A stretch of 30,698 bases of DNA. Origin: an uncultured Oscillospiraceae bacterium. Lineage in GTDB: Bacteria; Bacillota; Clostridia; Oscillospirales; Oscillospiraceae. Of the stretch, positions 1 through 7,536 are shown piece by piece. The notes beneath the pieces are model-generated. The model worked only from the letters and a program-made list of their open reading frames with translations. It made no database searches and was not told the DNA's origin. The DNA lies in assembly GCA_934667815.1 (NCBI GenBank), contig CAKUMO010000029.1, positions 1-30,698 of the forward strand, in the 5' to 3' direction. A program made the translations under genes and the position numbers. Each line of letters starts with the position of its first letter. Position 1 is the first letter of the stretch.

Positions 1-896
1 GTGGTGGAAAGTCCCGCCGCCGTGCAGGCAAAGCGCACGGCCTCGCGCAGCTCGGCCTCATTCAGCTCCTCCGGGCGCTTGCCGGTCTGCAAGACCTTCC
101 AGACCGCGCTGCCGCCGAAGATGTCGCCTGCGCCGGTCGTATCAATAACCTTGATGCCCTTCAGGCTGTCCACATGACCGCAGGCGTTTTGATTTTCAAA
201 CCAGCAGCCGTCCGCGCCGCAGGTCGCAAAGACGAGCTTTACACCGTAGTCGCTCAGAATCTTCTTTGCACCCTCCTGCGGGCTCAGGCCGAACAGAAAC
301 TCGATTTCTTCATCGCTGATTTTGACCACATCCGCCTGCGAAAGCCCCCAGAGCATCTGCTCCTTGGCCGCTTCCAGATCCTTCCAAAGCGGTTTTCTGA
401 GGTTCGGATCAAAGGTGATGAGCTTGCCGCGCTCTTTGGCGTAGGCCACGGCGCGGTAGGTCGTCGCGCGCGCAGGCTCGTCCGTCAGCGACAGCGTGCC
501 GAAATGGAACGCCTGCGTATCGTCGATCAGCGACAGCTCCAGCTCGCTGAAGCGCAGTTGTGTGTCCGCGCCGGGCTTGCGAGAGAAGGCAAATTCGCGG
601 TCACCGTGCTCGTCCAGTGTGACGAAGGCCAGCGTGGTGAACACGTCGCTTGATGCGACGATGCCGCGCGTCTCAATGCCTGCTTTTTCCAGCGTGCCGG
701 TCAGCAGGCGGCCAAAGGTGTCCGCGCCGACCTTGCCGAGAAGGGCGGTTTTCCCGCCGAATTTTGTTACGGCGGCAAGGAAATTCGCAGGTGCACCGCC
801 GGGATGGGCGGCCATCGTGGGATAGCCGTCGGCATCCGCGGAAACGCAGGTGAAGTCAATCAAAAGTTCGCCTAAGGCGACGACATCATGCGCCAT
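1..896 (-). CDS. PfkB-family carbohydrate kinase, probable fructokinase (3' end outside window)
   Basis: Ribokinase/PfkB-fold sugar kinase, probably phosphorylating fructose to fructose-6-phosphate in the cytoplasm. About 298 residues are visible and the C-terminus runs off the window. The N-terminus carries the family opening VALGELLIDF, then GGAPAN near residue 30 (sugar-binding region), and the signature DTTGAGD ending at Asp258, the expected catalytic base. The ATG at 896 lies 3 bases after the stop of the upstream isomerase gene, with AAAGGA in that gene's last codons as ribosome binding site, so translational coupling is likely. Specificity for fructose is inferred from the adjacent mannose/lyxose isomerase. 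Ribokinase or 2-keto-3-deoxygluconate kinase activity cannot be excluded from motifs alone. Confidence 0.88.
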   Translation of the reverse strand, partial: MAHDVVALGELLIDFTCVSADADGYPTMAAHPGGAPANFLAAVTKFGGKTALLGKVGADTFGRLLTGTLEKAGIETRGIVASSDVFTTLAFVTLDEHGDREFAFSRKPGADTQLRFSELELSLIDDTQAFHFGTLSLTDEPARATTYRAVAYAKERGKLITFDPNLRKPLWKDLEAAKEQMLWGLSQADVVKISDEEIEFLFGLSPQEGAKKILSDYGVKLVFATCGADGCWFENQNACGHVDSLKGIKVIDTTGAGDIFGGSAVWKVLQTGKRPEELNEAELREAVRFACTAAGLST

Positions 897-899
897 GGC

Positions 900-1589
900 T
901 CAGTCCTTTGCTGCCGGATACTCGTTGCAGAGCAGGCGGTAGGGGGCTTCGTCCTCCTCGATCTTGGGGAAGCGGCCCACGGGCGGGTTGAAGCGGTTGT
1001 CGGTGTTGTCGTCGTTGCACTGGCTGACCTCGCCAAGCAGCACCGCGCCCGTGCCCGGCTCGACCTCAAAGTCGTGATACATGTACTGCTGAATGTGGAT
1101 GCTCTCGCCCGGCGTCAGCTTGACCTGCGTCCCGGCAGGAACGGTGTAGGTGCGGCCGTCGCAGTGGACGGTCACGTCGGACTCCTTGTCGATGGACTCG
1201 TCGGGCAGACTGTTATAGACGCGAATGAGGATGTTGCCGCCGCCGCGGTTGATGATGTCCTCGGTCTTGTGCCAGTGGAAATGATTGGGAGAATACTGGC
1301 CTTCCTTCATATAAAGCAGCTTTTCCGCATAGACCTTGGGATACTTGTCCTGCATCTTGCGGTTGCCGTTGCGGATGGTGATGAGGGACATGCCGACCTT
1401 GTCAAAATCGCCGAGGCCGTAGTCCGTGATGTCCCAGCCGAGCATACAGTCGCGCACCTCGTCGTACTCGTGGCCAACATGCTGCCACTCGTCAGGCGTG
1501 AAATTGCAGAACGGCGGCAGGTAGCAGTGCTCGCGTGCGCACATGGCCTCCAGCTCTTTCAGAGCCTTGTTAATTTCGGAACGTTTCAT
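900..1589 (-). CDS. D-lyxose ketol-isomerase (D-lyxose/D-mannose isomerase)
   Basis: Cupin-fold sugar isomerase of 229 residues, the usual size for D-lyxose isomerases. The family hallmark HFHWHKTEDIINRGGG is at residues 103-118, giving metal ligands His103, His105 and Glu110, and a later His lies in YMYHDFE. Known members interconvert D-lyxose with D-xylulose and many also D-mannose with D-fructose. With a GH38 alpha-mannosidase and a fructokinase in the same locus, mannose to fructose is the likelier job here (inference). The frame extends 24 codons upstream, but the ATG at 1589 has a clear AAGGAA ribosome binding site and begins the conserved protein (MKRSEINKAL). It sits between the esterase gene and the kinase in the minus-strand operon. 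Confidence 0.88.
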   Translation of the reverse strand: MKRSEINKALKELEAMCAREHCYLPPFCNFTPDEWQHVGHEYDEVRDCMLGWDITDYGLGDFDKVGMSLITIRNGNRKMQDKYPKVYAEKLLYMKEGQYSPNHFHWHKTEDIINRGGGNILIRVYNSLPDESIDKESDVTVHCDGRTYTVPAGTQVKLTPGESIHIQQYMYHDFEVEPGTGAVLLGEVSQCNDDNTDNRFNPPVGRFPKIEEDEAPYRLLCNEYPAAKD

Positions 1590-1667
1590 AGTTGCTTTCC
1601 TTTCTTGTATTGCGGAAACTCCGAAAAAATTTCCAGGGATTTCGGTAATTTTCCCAATCAAGCCGGA

Positions 1668-4600
1668 TCAGCGGGCGCCCGTGCGCTTTTTGCGCAGCAG
1701 GAGCGCAACTCCTGCGGCTCCCAGCAGCGAGAACGCGGCTAGCAGCGGAAGGACGGAGGAGAAGGAATCGCCCGTGCGGGGTTTCTCGGAATCAGGCTTC
1801 GGATCGGGTTTAGGATCGGGTTTAGGATCGGGCTTAGGATCGGGCTTAGGATCAGGCTTAGGATCGGGATCGGGTTTGGGATCGGGATCGACGGAGCTGC
1901 GCGTGAAGTGCGCGGTCAGTGAAATATCCTGTGCCACAACGAAGGTATAGACTGCATCGCCGCTGACCTGTTCCTCACCGAGATACCAGCCTGCAAAGAC
2001 ATAGCCGTCGTTCGGTGTGGCCGTGAGCGTGACCTCCGTGCCGGAGACGACCTCGCCCTCCGGTGCACCGGAGACGCTGCCGCCCTCGCCCGCGGTTGCG
2101 GTGACGCTATAGCTGGGCTTGACCTCGTAGGAGCCGGCGGCTGCCGAACCGACGTGAATCTGAATGACCGCGCGGACGGCCTCATAGCCCTCAGGGACGG
2201 AGATCTCGCGCTTCATGTTATAGGGCGTGGCGCTCTCGCCGTAGACGAACTGGCCGATGACAGTGCTGTGGTTCGTGCGGAAGGTGTCCTTACCGTAGGC
2301 GACCCATTCGCCGGTCTCGGGGTCGAGTACCTCGAGATAGAGGTTTGCATAGCGGTCGGTATAACCGATCCAGGAACTCATCGCATTCGTGGAGAGATAG
2401 GTATCTCGCACGGTGTCCGAGCCTGTAAAGAAGAGATCGACGGAGGTGTTGCCGAGATTTGTCGTATTCTCCACATTCGAATCTAAGATAACACAATTCG
2501 TGCCGTTTTTCAAGTCCTTTGTGCGAAGCGGAACCGTGACCCAGACGGAATCCTTGCCCTTGAGAGCTTCGAGCGGGTAGGCGACAGGCTTGCCGTCGTT
2601 GAGCTGTACGAGCAGCATCGGTTCGGTAGTCTCGCCGGTGCCGCCGCTGCCGGTGGAAATCGCGGGGCCGACGTGGGCGTTGACCAGCAGTCGCGCCTTC
2701 GTGCAGCCCATCAGGCTTTCTACGGCGATGTTGCGGCCGGAGAGATAGGTCTGGCCGTCGGGCGTGTATTTGCCGATGACGAGCGAACCGCCGTTGCGAT
2801 TAAAGGCATAGCTTCCTGCCTCATGCCAGCTTGTGCCGTCGAACAGCTCGAGCTTGACGTTGAGCCGGCGGCCGTTCATCACGTTCCAGTAGACCATGTC
2901 GTTGGTGGAGATATAGCTGTCCTCCGCACCTGCGGCTGCGCCGGAGGCAAAGATGTCAAGACTGCCTGCAGCAAGATTTGCGGGATTTTTGACATTGCTG
3001 TCAAAGGCGAACTGGTTCACGCCCTCGCGCAGCCAGGAAAGCTCCAGCGGAACCTCCAGCCATGCGTCGTTCTGGCCGAGATAGGAGGTCAGATCGAGCG
3101 TTGTCCAGACGCTTTCATTGACAAGCACCTGCAGCGCGGGTGTTTCGCCGGAGGCCGGACGCGCGGGAATTTCCGTGGAAACACGGGCGGGCGTCTTGCC
3201 GTTTTCCGAACCGGTCGCGGCGGCAGTTACGGGCGTCTCGATGAGTGCGGAGAGCAGGCTCTGCGCGTAGACGCGGGCGAGGAAGTCGTTGGGATGGTTG
3301 AGATTGCTGCCGGTCATGTCGTAAAAGTGCTTGCGCTCAAGCAGGCTCTTGTGGACGCTCGTCATCTGCACGACGGCCACGCCCTGTTCCTCCAGCGCCA
3401 GCATTGCGGCCTCGTAGGCCGGCTGGGTCTTGTAAGCCTCGGGAATTTCGGGGTTCGGCAGCGTCGTAGAGACCAGCACGATCTCGCAGTCGGGATTTGC
3501 GGCTTTCATCTTTGCCACGATGGCGGAGAGATTTGCCGTGAAATCCGCGGCGCTGAGATTGCCTGCGCCGTCGTTCATGCCGAAGGCAACGACCAGCAGG
3601 TCGGGGTTGGAGGGAATGACGGTGCCGTCCATCTGCTCAATGCCCCATGCCGCTGTCGTGCCGCAGATACCGAAGTTTTCAAACGTGACGTTCTGACCGT
3701 AGACGGTATTCAGCGCCTCGACGGTCATCGAAGCCCACGAGGGAGTGAAGGGAGCCGTGTTGACGGGGCCGGAGACATTCAGACCATAGGTGATGGAGTC
3801 GCCAAGGAAGGCGATCTTCAGAGGCTCACGTGCGGCGAGCTTGGCCTCAGTCTTGGGAAGCAGCGTGCCCTTGAAGGGTTGGACAAAGCCTTCATAGTCT
3901 GCCGCTGCGTGGCGGTAGGTCACGGCAATCTGTAAGCGGTGGAAGGTGCGGCCCTCGCGCGAGTAAATCCAGCCGCCGTTGGAGGAAGCATAGGAGCTGC
4001 CGATGATGGGACTATCGAGATACAGCTCGTCATAGGCAAGGCAGGGGATTGCGCTGCCGGGCAGGATGCGCAGCTTGCCGCCGACAAGCTCGTAGTCCCT
4101 GCCCTCGACATATTCGATGTCCAGCGCGGACGAGCGGACGGAGACGATCTCGGTGATGGGATACAGCAGGGAAATGTCCGGATAGCCGCCGTCGGGATTC
4201 TTCACGGCAAGAGCGCTTTCCTGATAGACGACCGTGCCCTTGTTCAGTGGCGCGGTGTAGGCCTGTACATTGTACTTCGTGTAGTCCAGCAGCGCTTCGG
4301 GCTGCGGCGGCTCCTGCACGGCAAAGTGTGCGGTGAGGCTGACGGAGCGCTGCACGGCGAAGGTATAGGCTGCGTTCTCCGTGAGCTTCGTCTCGCCGTC
4401 GTACCAGCCGTCAAAGCGGTAGCCCTCATTCGGCTGCGCGTTCAGCGCGACCTGCGTGCCTTCCTCCACAACGCCGGCGGGAACGCCGGAGACCGTGCCG
4501 CCCTCTTCAGCGGCGGCATCGACCGTGTGCCAGAAGTGGACGCGGGCATTGTACATCAGGTCGTCGGCCAGCGGCGTGATGTCCTTGCCGACATGCAGAT

Positions 4601-5153
4601 TGATGAGGAAACGGGCGCGGGTATAGCCGCTCAGATCCTCGGAGAAGGTGATGTTTCGCGCGGCGTTGTACCAGCCGCCGCCCTGATACTGGCCGAGGAC
4701 GGTGGAAAAGTCGCGGCTATAGGCTGCATCCTCGGTGAGCGTGCGCCACTGGCCGTTGTCGAGCACCTGAACCTTCAGGTTGATCTGGCGGTCGTTGTAG
4801 CCGTTGTAGCTGCCGAACCAGCGGTCAGGGCTGAGGAAGCTGCCGGAGGCATTCTCACAGGGTGTGGCATAGAGATCGACGCTGTCGTCCGTGAGGTTGC
4901 CGCCGGAATTGACGTTTGTGGAAATGCTGAAGTAGTTCTCGGCATTGCCGTTAAGCTTGGAAATGTCGAGTGGGATGGAGACCCATGCGTCGTCCTGCCC
5001 CAGATAGGGCGTGAGGTCGGCTCCGTAGAAGTCATAGCCGCCGTTGACCATGACCCACACGGCAGGACGGACGGAGGGCGCAGCGAGGGAAAAGGTTGCC
5101 AGCATGGCAAAAACCATTACGAGTGCAAGAAAAGCGGACAAGAATCTTTTCAT
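1668..5153 (-). CDS. Wall-anchored SGNH esterase with three locus-specific repeat domains and two InlB-type repeats
   Basis: Secreted 1161-residue multidomain protein. In order: signal peptide (1-24); repeat domain copy 1 (about 28-196); InlB/Listeria-Bacteroides-type beta repeat (about 208-282, ending in LTAHF); a beta-rich N-terminal esterase domain; SGNH hydrolase (about 445-640) with GDSITYG (Ser453), GMNDG and NHPND (His620); repeat copy 2 (about 671-833); repeat copy 3 (about 844-1006); a second InlB-type repeat (about 1010-1085); a Pro/Asp/Lys spacer (about 1088-1122); KPRTG at 1124-1128, a hydrophobic stretch and a basic tail, as in a sortase sorting signal. It probably deacylates a surface-bound glycan, for example an acetylated mannan (inference). 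The start has AGGAAGGA upstream. The residue three before His620 is Asn rather than the common Asp, so the catalytic acid is uncertain. Confidence 0.85.
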   Translation of the reverse strand: MKRFLSAFLALVMVFAMLATFSLAAPSVRPAVWVMVNGGYDFYGADLTPYLGQDDAWVSIPLDISKLNGNAENYFSISTNVNSGGNLTDDSVDLYATPCENASGSFLSPDRWFGSYNGYNDRQINLKVQVLDNGQWRTLTEDAAYSRDFSTVLGQYQGGGWYNAARNITFSEDLSGYTRARFLINLHVGKDITPLADDLMYNARVHFWHTVDAAAEEGGTVSGVPAGVVEEGTQVALNAQPNEGYRFDGWYDGETKLTENAAYTFAVQRSVSLTAHFAVQEPPQPEALLDYTKYNVQAYTAPLNKGTVVYQESALAVKNPDGGYPDISLLYPITEIVSVRSSALDIEYVEGRDYELVGGKLRILPGSAIPCLAYDELYLDSPIIGSSYASSNGGWIYSREGRTFHRLQIAVTYRHAAADYEGFVQPFKGTLLPKTEAKLAAREPLKIAFLGDSITYGLNVSGPVNTAPFTPSWASMTVEALNTVYGQNVTFENFGICGTTAAWGIEQMDGTVIPSNPDLLVVAFGMNDGAGNLSAADFTANLSAIVAKMKAANPDCEIVLVSTTLPNPEIPEAYKTQPAYEAAMLALEEQGVAVVQMTSVHKSLLERKHFYDMTGSNLNHPNDFLARVYAQSLLSALIETPVTAAATGSENGKTPARVSTEIPARPASGETPALQVLVNESVWTTLDLTSYLGQNDAWLEVPLELSWLREGVNQFAFDSNVKNPANLAAGSLDIFASGAAAGAEDSYISTNDMVYWNVMNGRRLNVKLELFDGTSWHEAGSYAFNRNGGSLVIGKYTPDGQTYLSGRNIAVESLMGCTKARLLVNAHVGPAISTGSGGTGETTEPMLLVQLNDGKPVAYPLEALKGKDSVWVTVPLRTKDLKNGTNCVILDSNVENTTNLGNTSVDLFFTGSDTVRDTYLSTNAMSSWIGYTDRYANLYLEVLDPETGEWVAYGKDTFRTNHSTVIGQFVYGESATPYNMKREISVPEGYEAVRAVIQIHVGSAAAGSYEVKPSYSVTATAGEGGSVSGAPEGEVVSGTEVTLTATPNDGYVFAGWYLGEEQVSGDAVYTFVVAQDISLTAHFTRSSVDPDPKPDPDPKPDPKPDPKPDPKPDPKPDPKPDSEKPRTGDSFSSVLPLLAAFSLLGAAGVALLLRKKRTGAR
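1791..1890 (-). repeat. 12-bp tandem repeat encoding the (DPKP)n wall spacer
   Basis: About eight consecutive, slightly degenerate 12-bp units (GGATCGGGCTTA on the plus strand) encode the Asp-Pro-Lys-Pro run just before the KPRTG sorting motif. Such in-frame units are prone to slippage, so spacer length may vary between strains (inference). Confidence 0.85.
2138..5072 (-). repeat. Three copies of the locus repeat domain in the esterase protein
   Basis: Copies lie at about 4564-5072, 2655-3140 and 2138-2620 (minus strand). Each follows the same pattern: an opening strand with a VxVN-like core, a YLGQ-like turn or equivalent, a W(V/L)xxPL strand, an (L/N)xxGxN turn, a SNV motif, a central SxxD/N block, a (R/D)xxN(V/L)xL strand, a TVLG or VIG strand and a closing HVG. 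Copies 2 and 3 are contiguous after the SGNH domain and copy 1 precedes it. The copies are strongly diverged from one another, unlike the duplicated pair in the 20563-25284 gene. Confidence 0.85.
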
Positions 5154-5177
5154 GTTCGATGTTCCTTCCTGTTTATT

Positions 5178-6467
5178 TTATTTTGTATTGTAGAGGCGGA
5201 CAAAGCGCTCTGCCACATCGTCGATGGACAGCTCCTCCGCACCGCGGATGTAAGTGCGCACGCGGCCGTGGAAGGGTTTGTACCATTTTTCCTCGACGGC
5301 CTGCATTCCGCGGCATGCGCCGCAGATGCTGCCGCAGGTCGCGGCGGTACAGTCGTTGTCCAGACCCATGGCCACGGCGGTGGTGATGGCCTTGGTCACG
5401 TCGCCCTGCGACAGTGCAAGGGCAAAGACGATCAGGCAGGCGTTGTTGTTCGTGTGGACACAGCTCATGCCTGCAAAGCGTTCGTCCACGAGCGCACGCG
5501 CATGACGGAAGTCGCGCAGGCTCGGCGCGGTCTCGAGCACCCATGTTACGTCACGGTACAGTGCGCTTGTTGCGGGAATCTCATTCAGGCCGATGCGGAT
5601 GGCCTCAAGAGGCTCGTCCGTCGTGAAGGCGGCGGCGATGGCGGCGGCAAAAAGCATTTCGCCATAAATGCCGTTTCGGCGGTGCGTGAGGTAGGCGTCA
5701 CGGTAGGCAAGCTCGGCGGCCTTTCTCGGGTCGCCGGCACAGGCGTAGCCGAAACCGTCGGCACGGATGAGCGCACCGATCCACTGCGCATAGGGGTTGT
5801 CCTTGAGCGCGGCCTTTTCCGCAGGAAGACCGGCCTTGAGGTTGTTGAGCGCGGCAAGCTCGGCGGTGCAGGCGATGGGGAGATACTCTTTCCAGTATTC
5901 GCCCACGTCGGCGGTCGTGAAGTCCTTGCCATAGCGCTCCATGATGAGCAGAGACAAGATGACATAGGTCACGTCGTCGTCCACCGGGCAGCCGTCCATG
6001 CCGGACAGGGAGAACAGCTCGCGGCGGTCGTGCTCAAAGGCCAGCCCCCACGGGCGTTCGACGCTGTGCCAGTATTCCTGCGGCGGGTATTCCATCCCGC
6101 AGGCCTTGGCCATGTTTTCCATGTTCCAGACGTCCCACATCTCCACGGGTGCGCCGAGGACGCAGCCGGCGAAGCGTGCCAGCAGCGCGGCCCTGATGCG
6201 GTCTTGCAGATGCCCGACCGGCTGCGCAGGACGCGCTTTGCCGCACAGCGCGAGAATCTCCGGATAGGTATCCGGCTCGTCCGCACTGACGGCTGCGGCT
6301 TCATAGAGCTTGGTGAAGGCGGCGGTGCTCTGCTCGAGCGCGGCGGTCAGTGCGTCATAGACGGCCTTGACCGCTGCAGCATCGCTGCCGTTTTCCAGAG
6401 CGAGCGAAGCGGCGGTTTCGAGGTAATCCAGCTTCGGCTTGAACTGCTGAAAGTTCAGATATTCCAT
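5178..6467 (-). CDS. ADP-ribosylglycohydrolase (ADPRGH/DraG-like) family protein
   Basis: A 429-residue protein, probably cytoplasmic (no signal peptide). The core from about residue 130 matches the ADP-ribosylglycohydrolase fold: RFAGCVLGAP, the metal-binding acidic cluster VDDDVTY (Asp163-165) and the C-terminal DNDCTAAT (Asp370, Asp372, Thr374), the positions that hold the dinuclear Mg site in the family. About 120 N-terminal residues are family-atypical and helical-looking. Known members remove ADP-ribose from proteins or small molecules, but many bacterial members sit in sugar operons with unknown substrates, and a glycosidic role is plausible here. It is the first gene of the minus operon, with AAGGAG before the ATG at 6467 and 24 bp to the esterase gene. 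Confidence 0.82.
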   Translation of the reverse strand: MEYLNFQQFKPKLDYLETAASLALENGSDAAAVKAVYDALTAALEQSTAAFTKLYEAAAVSADEPDTYPEILALCGKARPAQPVGHLQDRIRAALLARFAGCVLGAPVEMWDVWNMENMAKACGMEYPPQEYWHSVERPWGLAFEHDRRELFSLSGMDGCPVDDDVTYVILSLLIMERYGKDFTTADVGEYWKEYLPIACTAELAALNNLKAGLPAEKAALKDNPYAQWIGALIRADGFGYACAGDPRKAAELAYRDAYLTHRRNGIYGEMLFAAAIAAAFTTDEPLEAIRIGLNEIPATSALYRDVTWVLETAPSLRDFRHARALVDERFAGMSCVHTNNNACLIVFALALSQGDVTKAITTAVAMGLDNDCTAATCGSICGACRGMQAVEEKWYKPFHGRVRTYIRGAEELSIDDVAERFVRLYNTK

Positions 6468-6478
6468 GCTTTCTCTCC

Positions 6479-6507
6479 TTTACAAATTGGATTTTGCCTG
6501 ATATACT
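6479..6507 (+). promoter_or_regulatory. Promoter of the AraC-family regulator gene
   Basis: TTTACA at 6479-6484, 17-base spacer, and TG-A-TATACT at 6499-6507 (extended -10). This is a good sigma-A match. Expected transcription start is near 6514, upstream of the ATG at 6560 and consistent with that start choice. The spacer contains TTGGATTTT (6487-6495), which recurs inverted just after the regulator gene, making autoregulation possible. Confidence 0.6.
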
Positions 6508-6510
6508 CCT

Positions 6511-6516
6511 ATCATA
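6511..6516 (-). promoter_or_regulatory. Candidate -10 of the minus-strand operon
   Basis: Read on the minus strand this is TGC-TATGAT, an extended -10 box with one mismatch to TATAAT. The -35 region 17 bases upstream is poor, which would fit an activator-dependent promoter. It is only a few bases from the -10 of the divergent araC promoter, so the two promoters probably compete. No transcript data. Confidence 0.45.
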
Positions 6517-6559
6517 GCAAGTACTTTTGCGCACTTCTACGCAGAAAAGAGGGATAACT

Positions 6560-7408
6560 ATGCAAAAACGCGCGACTAGTGATAATATAACGATCGATTA
6601 TGAGCCGTTTGACAGCTTCTTCCGTGAGGATGGCGGGCGTGTCCACCATGGCTATCACTGCCCACCCATGCACCCGATCCGCGACCTGCATCACCACGAT
6701 GCGCTGGAGTTGGGCTATTGCTTGGAGGGCAGCGGCGTGTTCTGGATCGACGGCGCACTGATTCCTTACACTGCACCCTGCGCCTCTTTGATCTTTCCAG
6801 GCCAGCTTCACAAGGCACGCAGCACCGGCGCACAGCTCAGCCGCTGGATGTTTGCAACCATTCGTCCGCCGGAGGGCATGCCGCGCGGCGTCGAGGGCGG
6901 TGTATTCACGGAGCCGGGGCTGTTATCTCTCGCTGCACAGGTGGTCGCGGAGTGCGACGCGGAGCTTGCGGGCTACGAGAGCTGCGCACGCTGCCTGATC
7001 GCGGCCATCACAATTAAATATGCACGCACGGCGGGACGGAAAGACGAGGGTACGGGGGAGCGCCGCTATCTGATGGAACGGCTCCAGCCGGTGCTCAACT
7101 ACATTGCGGAAAACTATGCGCTGCCGCTGGACGCCGAGCGCCTGAGTGAGCTGCTCTTTGTCCATCCGAGCACGCTGCGTATGTGGTTTCATCGGACGCT
7201 TGGCATAACGCCCATGCAGTATGTCCACCGCACGCGGGTGAGCATGGCCTGCGCCTTGCTGCAAAGTACGACGCTCTCTGTGGCCGAGATCGCGCAGAAC
7301 GTGGGCTATACAACGATCTCCTCTTTTAATCGGCAGTTTTCGGACATCTGCGGCTGCTCACCTGTGGCCTATCGGCGCAGAGCGGCGGCCGCCCGGCGGG
7401 AGACCTGA
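6560..7408 (+). CDS. AraC-family transcriptional regulator
   Basis: A 282-residue regulator. The N-terminal half is a cupin-like sensor domain (HHDALELGYCLEGSG and the following strands), as in sugar-responsive AraC/RhaS members. The last 100 residues form two helix-turn-helix motifs: LPLDAERLSELLFVHPSTL, then LSVAEIAQNVGYTTISSFNRQF, which is the canonical AraC signature. It is transcribed divergently from the minus-strand operon and lies just upstream of the transporter operon, so it is the obvious local regulator of both. A TTG at 6527 could extend the frame by 11 codons, but the ATG at 6560 has AGAGGG at suitable spacing. The ligand is unknown, probably a mannose-derived sugar. Confidence 0.93.
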   Translation: MQKRATSDNITIDYEPFDSFFREDGGRVHHGYHCPPMHPIRDLHHHDALELGYCLEGSGVFWIDGALIPYTAPCASLIFPGQLHKARSTGAQLSRWMFATIRPPEGMPRGVEGGVFTEPGLLSLAAQVVAECDAELAGYESCARCLIAAITIKYARTAGRKDEGTGERRYLMERLQPVLNYIAENYALPLDAERLSELLFVHPSTLRMWFHRTLGITPMQYVHRTRVSMACALLQSTTLSVAEIAQNVGYTTISSFNRQFSDICGCSPVAYRRRAAAARRET

Positions 7409-7469
7409 AAAATCCAACATGGTTTTGGTAGGATTTGATATAACAAAAATGCACGAAATGCGGTATGAT
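7409..7469 (+). promoter_or_regulatory. Candidate promoter/operator of the transporter-glycosidase operon
   Basis: AT-rich 128-bp gap before the binding-protein gene. It holds an inverted repeat AAATCC (7410-7415) and GGATTT (7431-7436), a TTGA-TATAAC extended -10 candidate (7436-7444), and ATAACA - 18 bases - TATGAT (7440-7469). Weak -35 matches suggest activator dependence. AAAATCCAA (7409-7417) is the exact reverse complement of a 9-mer in the araC promoter spacer. Which -10 is used cannot be decided from sequence. Confidence 0.4.
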
Positions 7470-7536
7470 ATTTTCATCAAACTTGTAGCATTTGGCGAAA
7501 GCTATGCAGCGTCAGATGCTCAGAAAGGACACTCAT

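Noticed and set aside
1590..1667. Possible terminator between the esterase and isomerase genes (CCGAAA...TTTCGG)
   Set aside because: The stem is only 6 bp and AT-rich with no following T-run on the minus strand, so transcription probably continues.
1791..1890. Possible CRISPR array from short regular repeats
   Set aside because: The 12-bp units are contiguous without spacers and encode a DPKP wall spacer in the esterase frame.
3939..6557. An 872-codon plus-strand frame and a 420-codon one at 2673-3935
   Set aside because: Both are opposite the esterase and ADP-ribosylglycohydrolase genes, lack domain signatures and would cross the divergent promoter region.
6527..6559. TTG start for the AraC-family gene
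   Set aside because: No ribosome binding site at suitable distance; the ATG at 6560 has AGAGGG and suits the family N-terminus.
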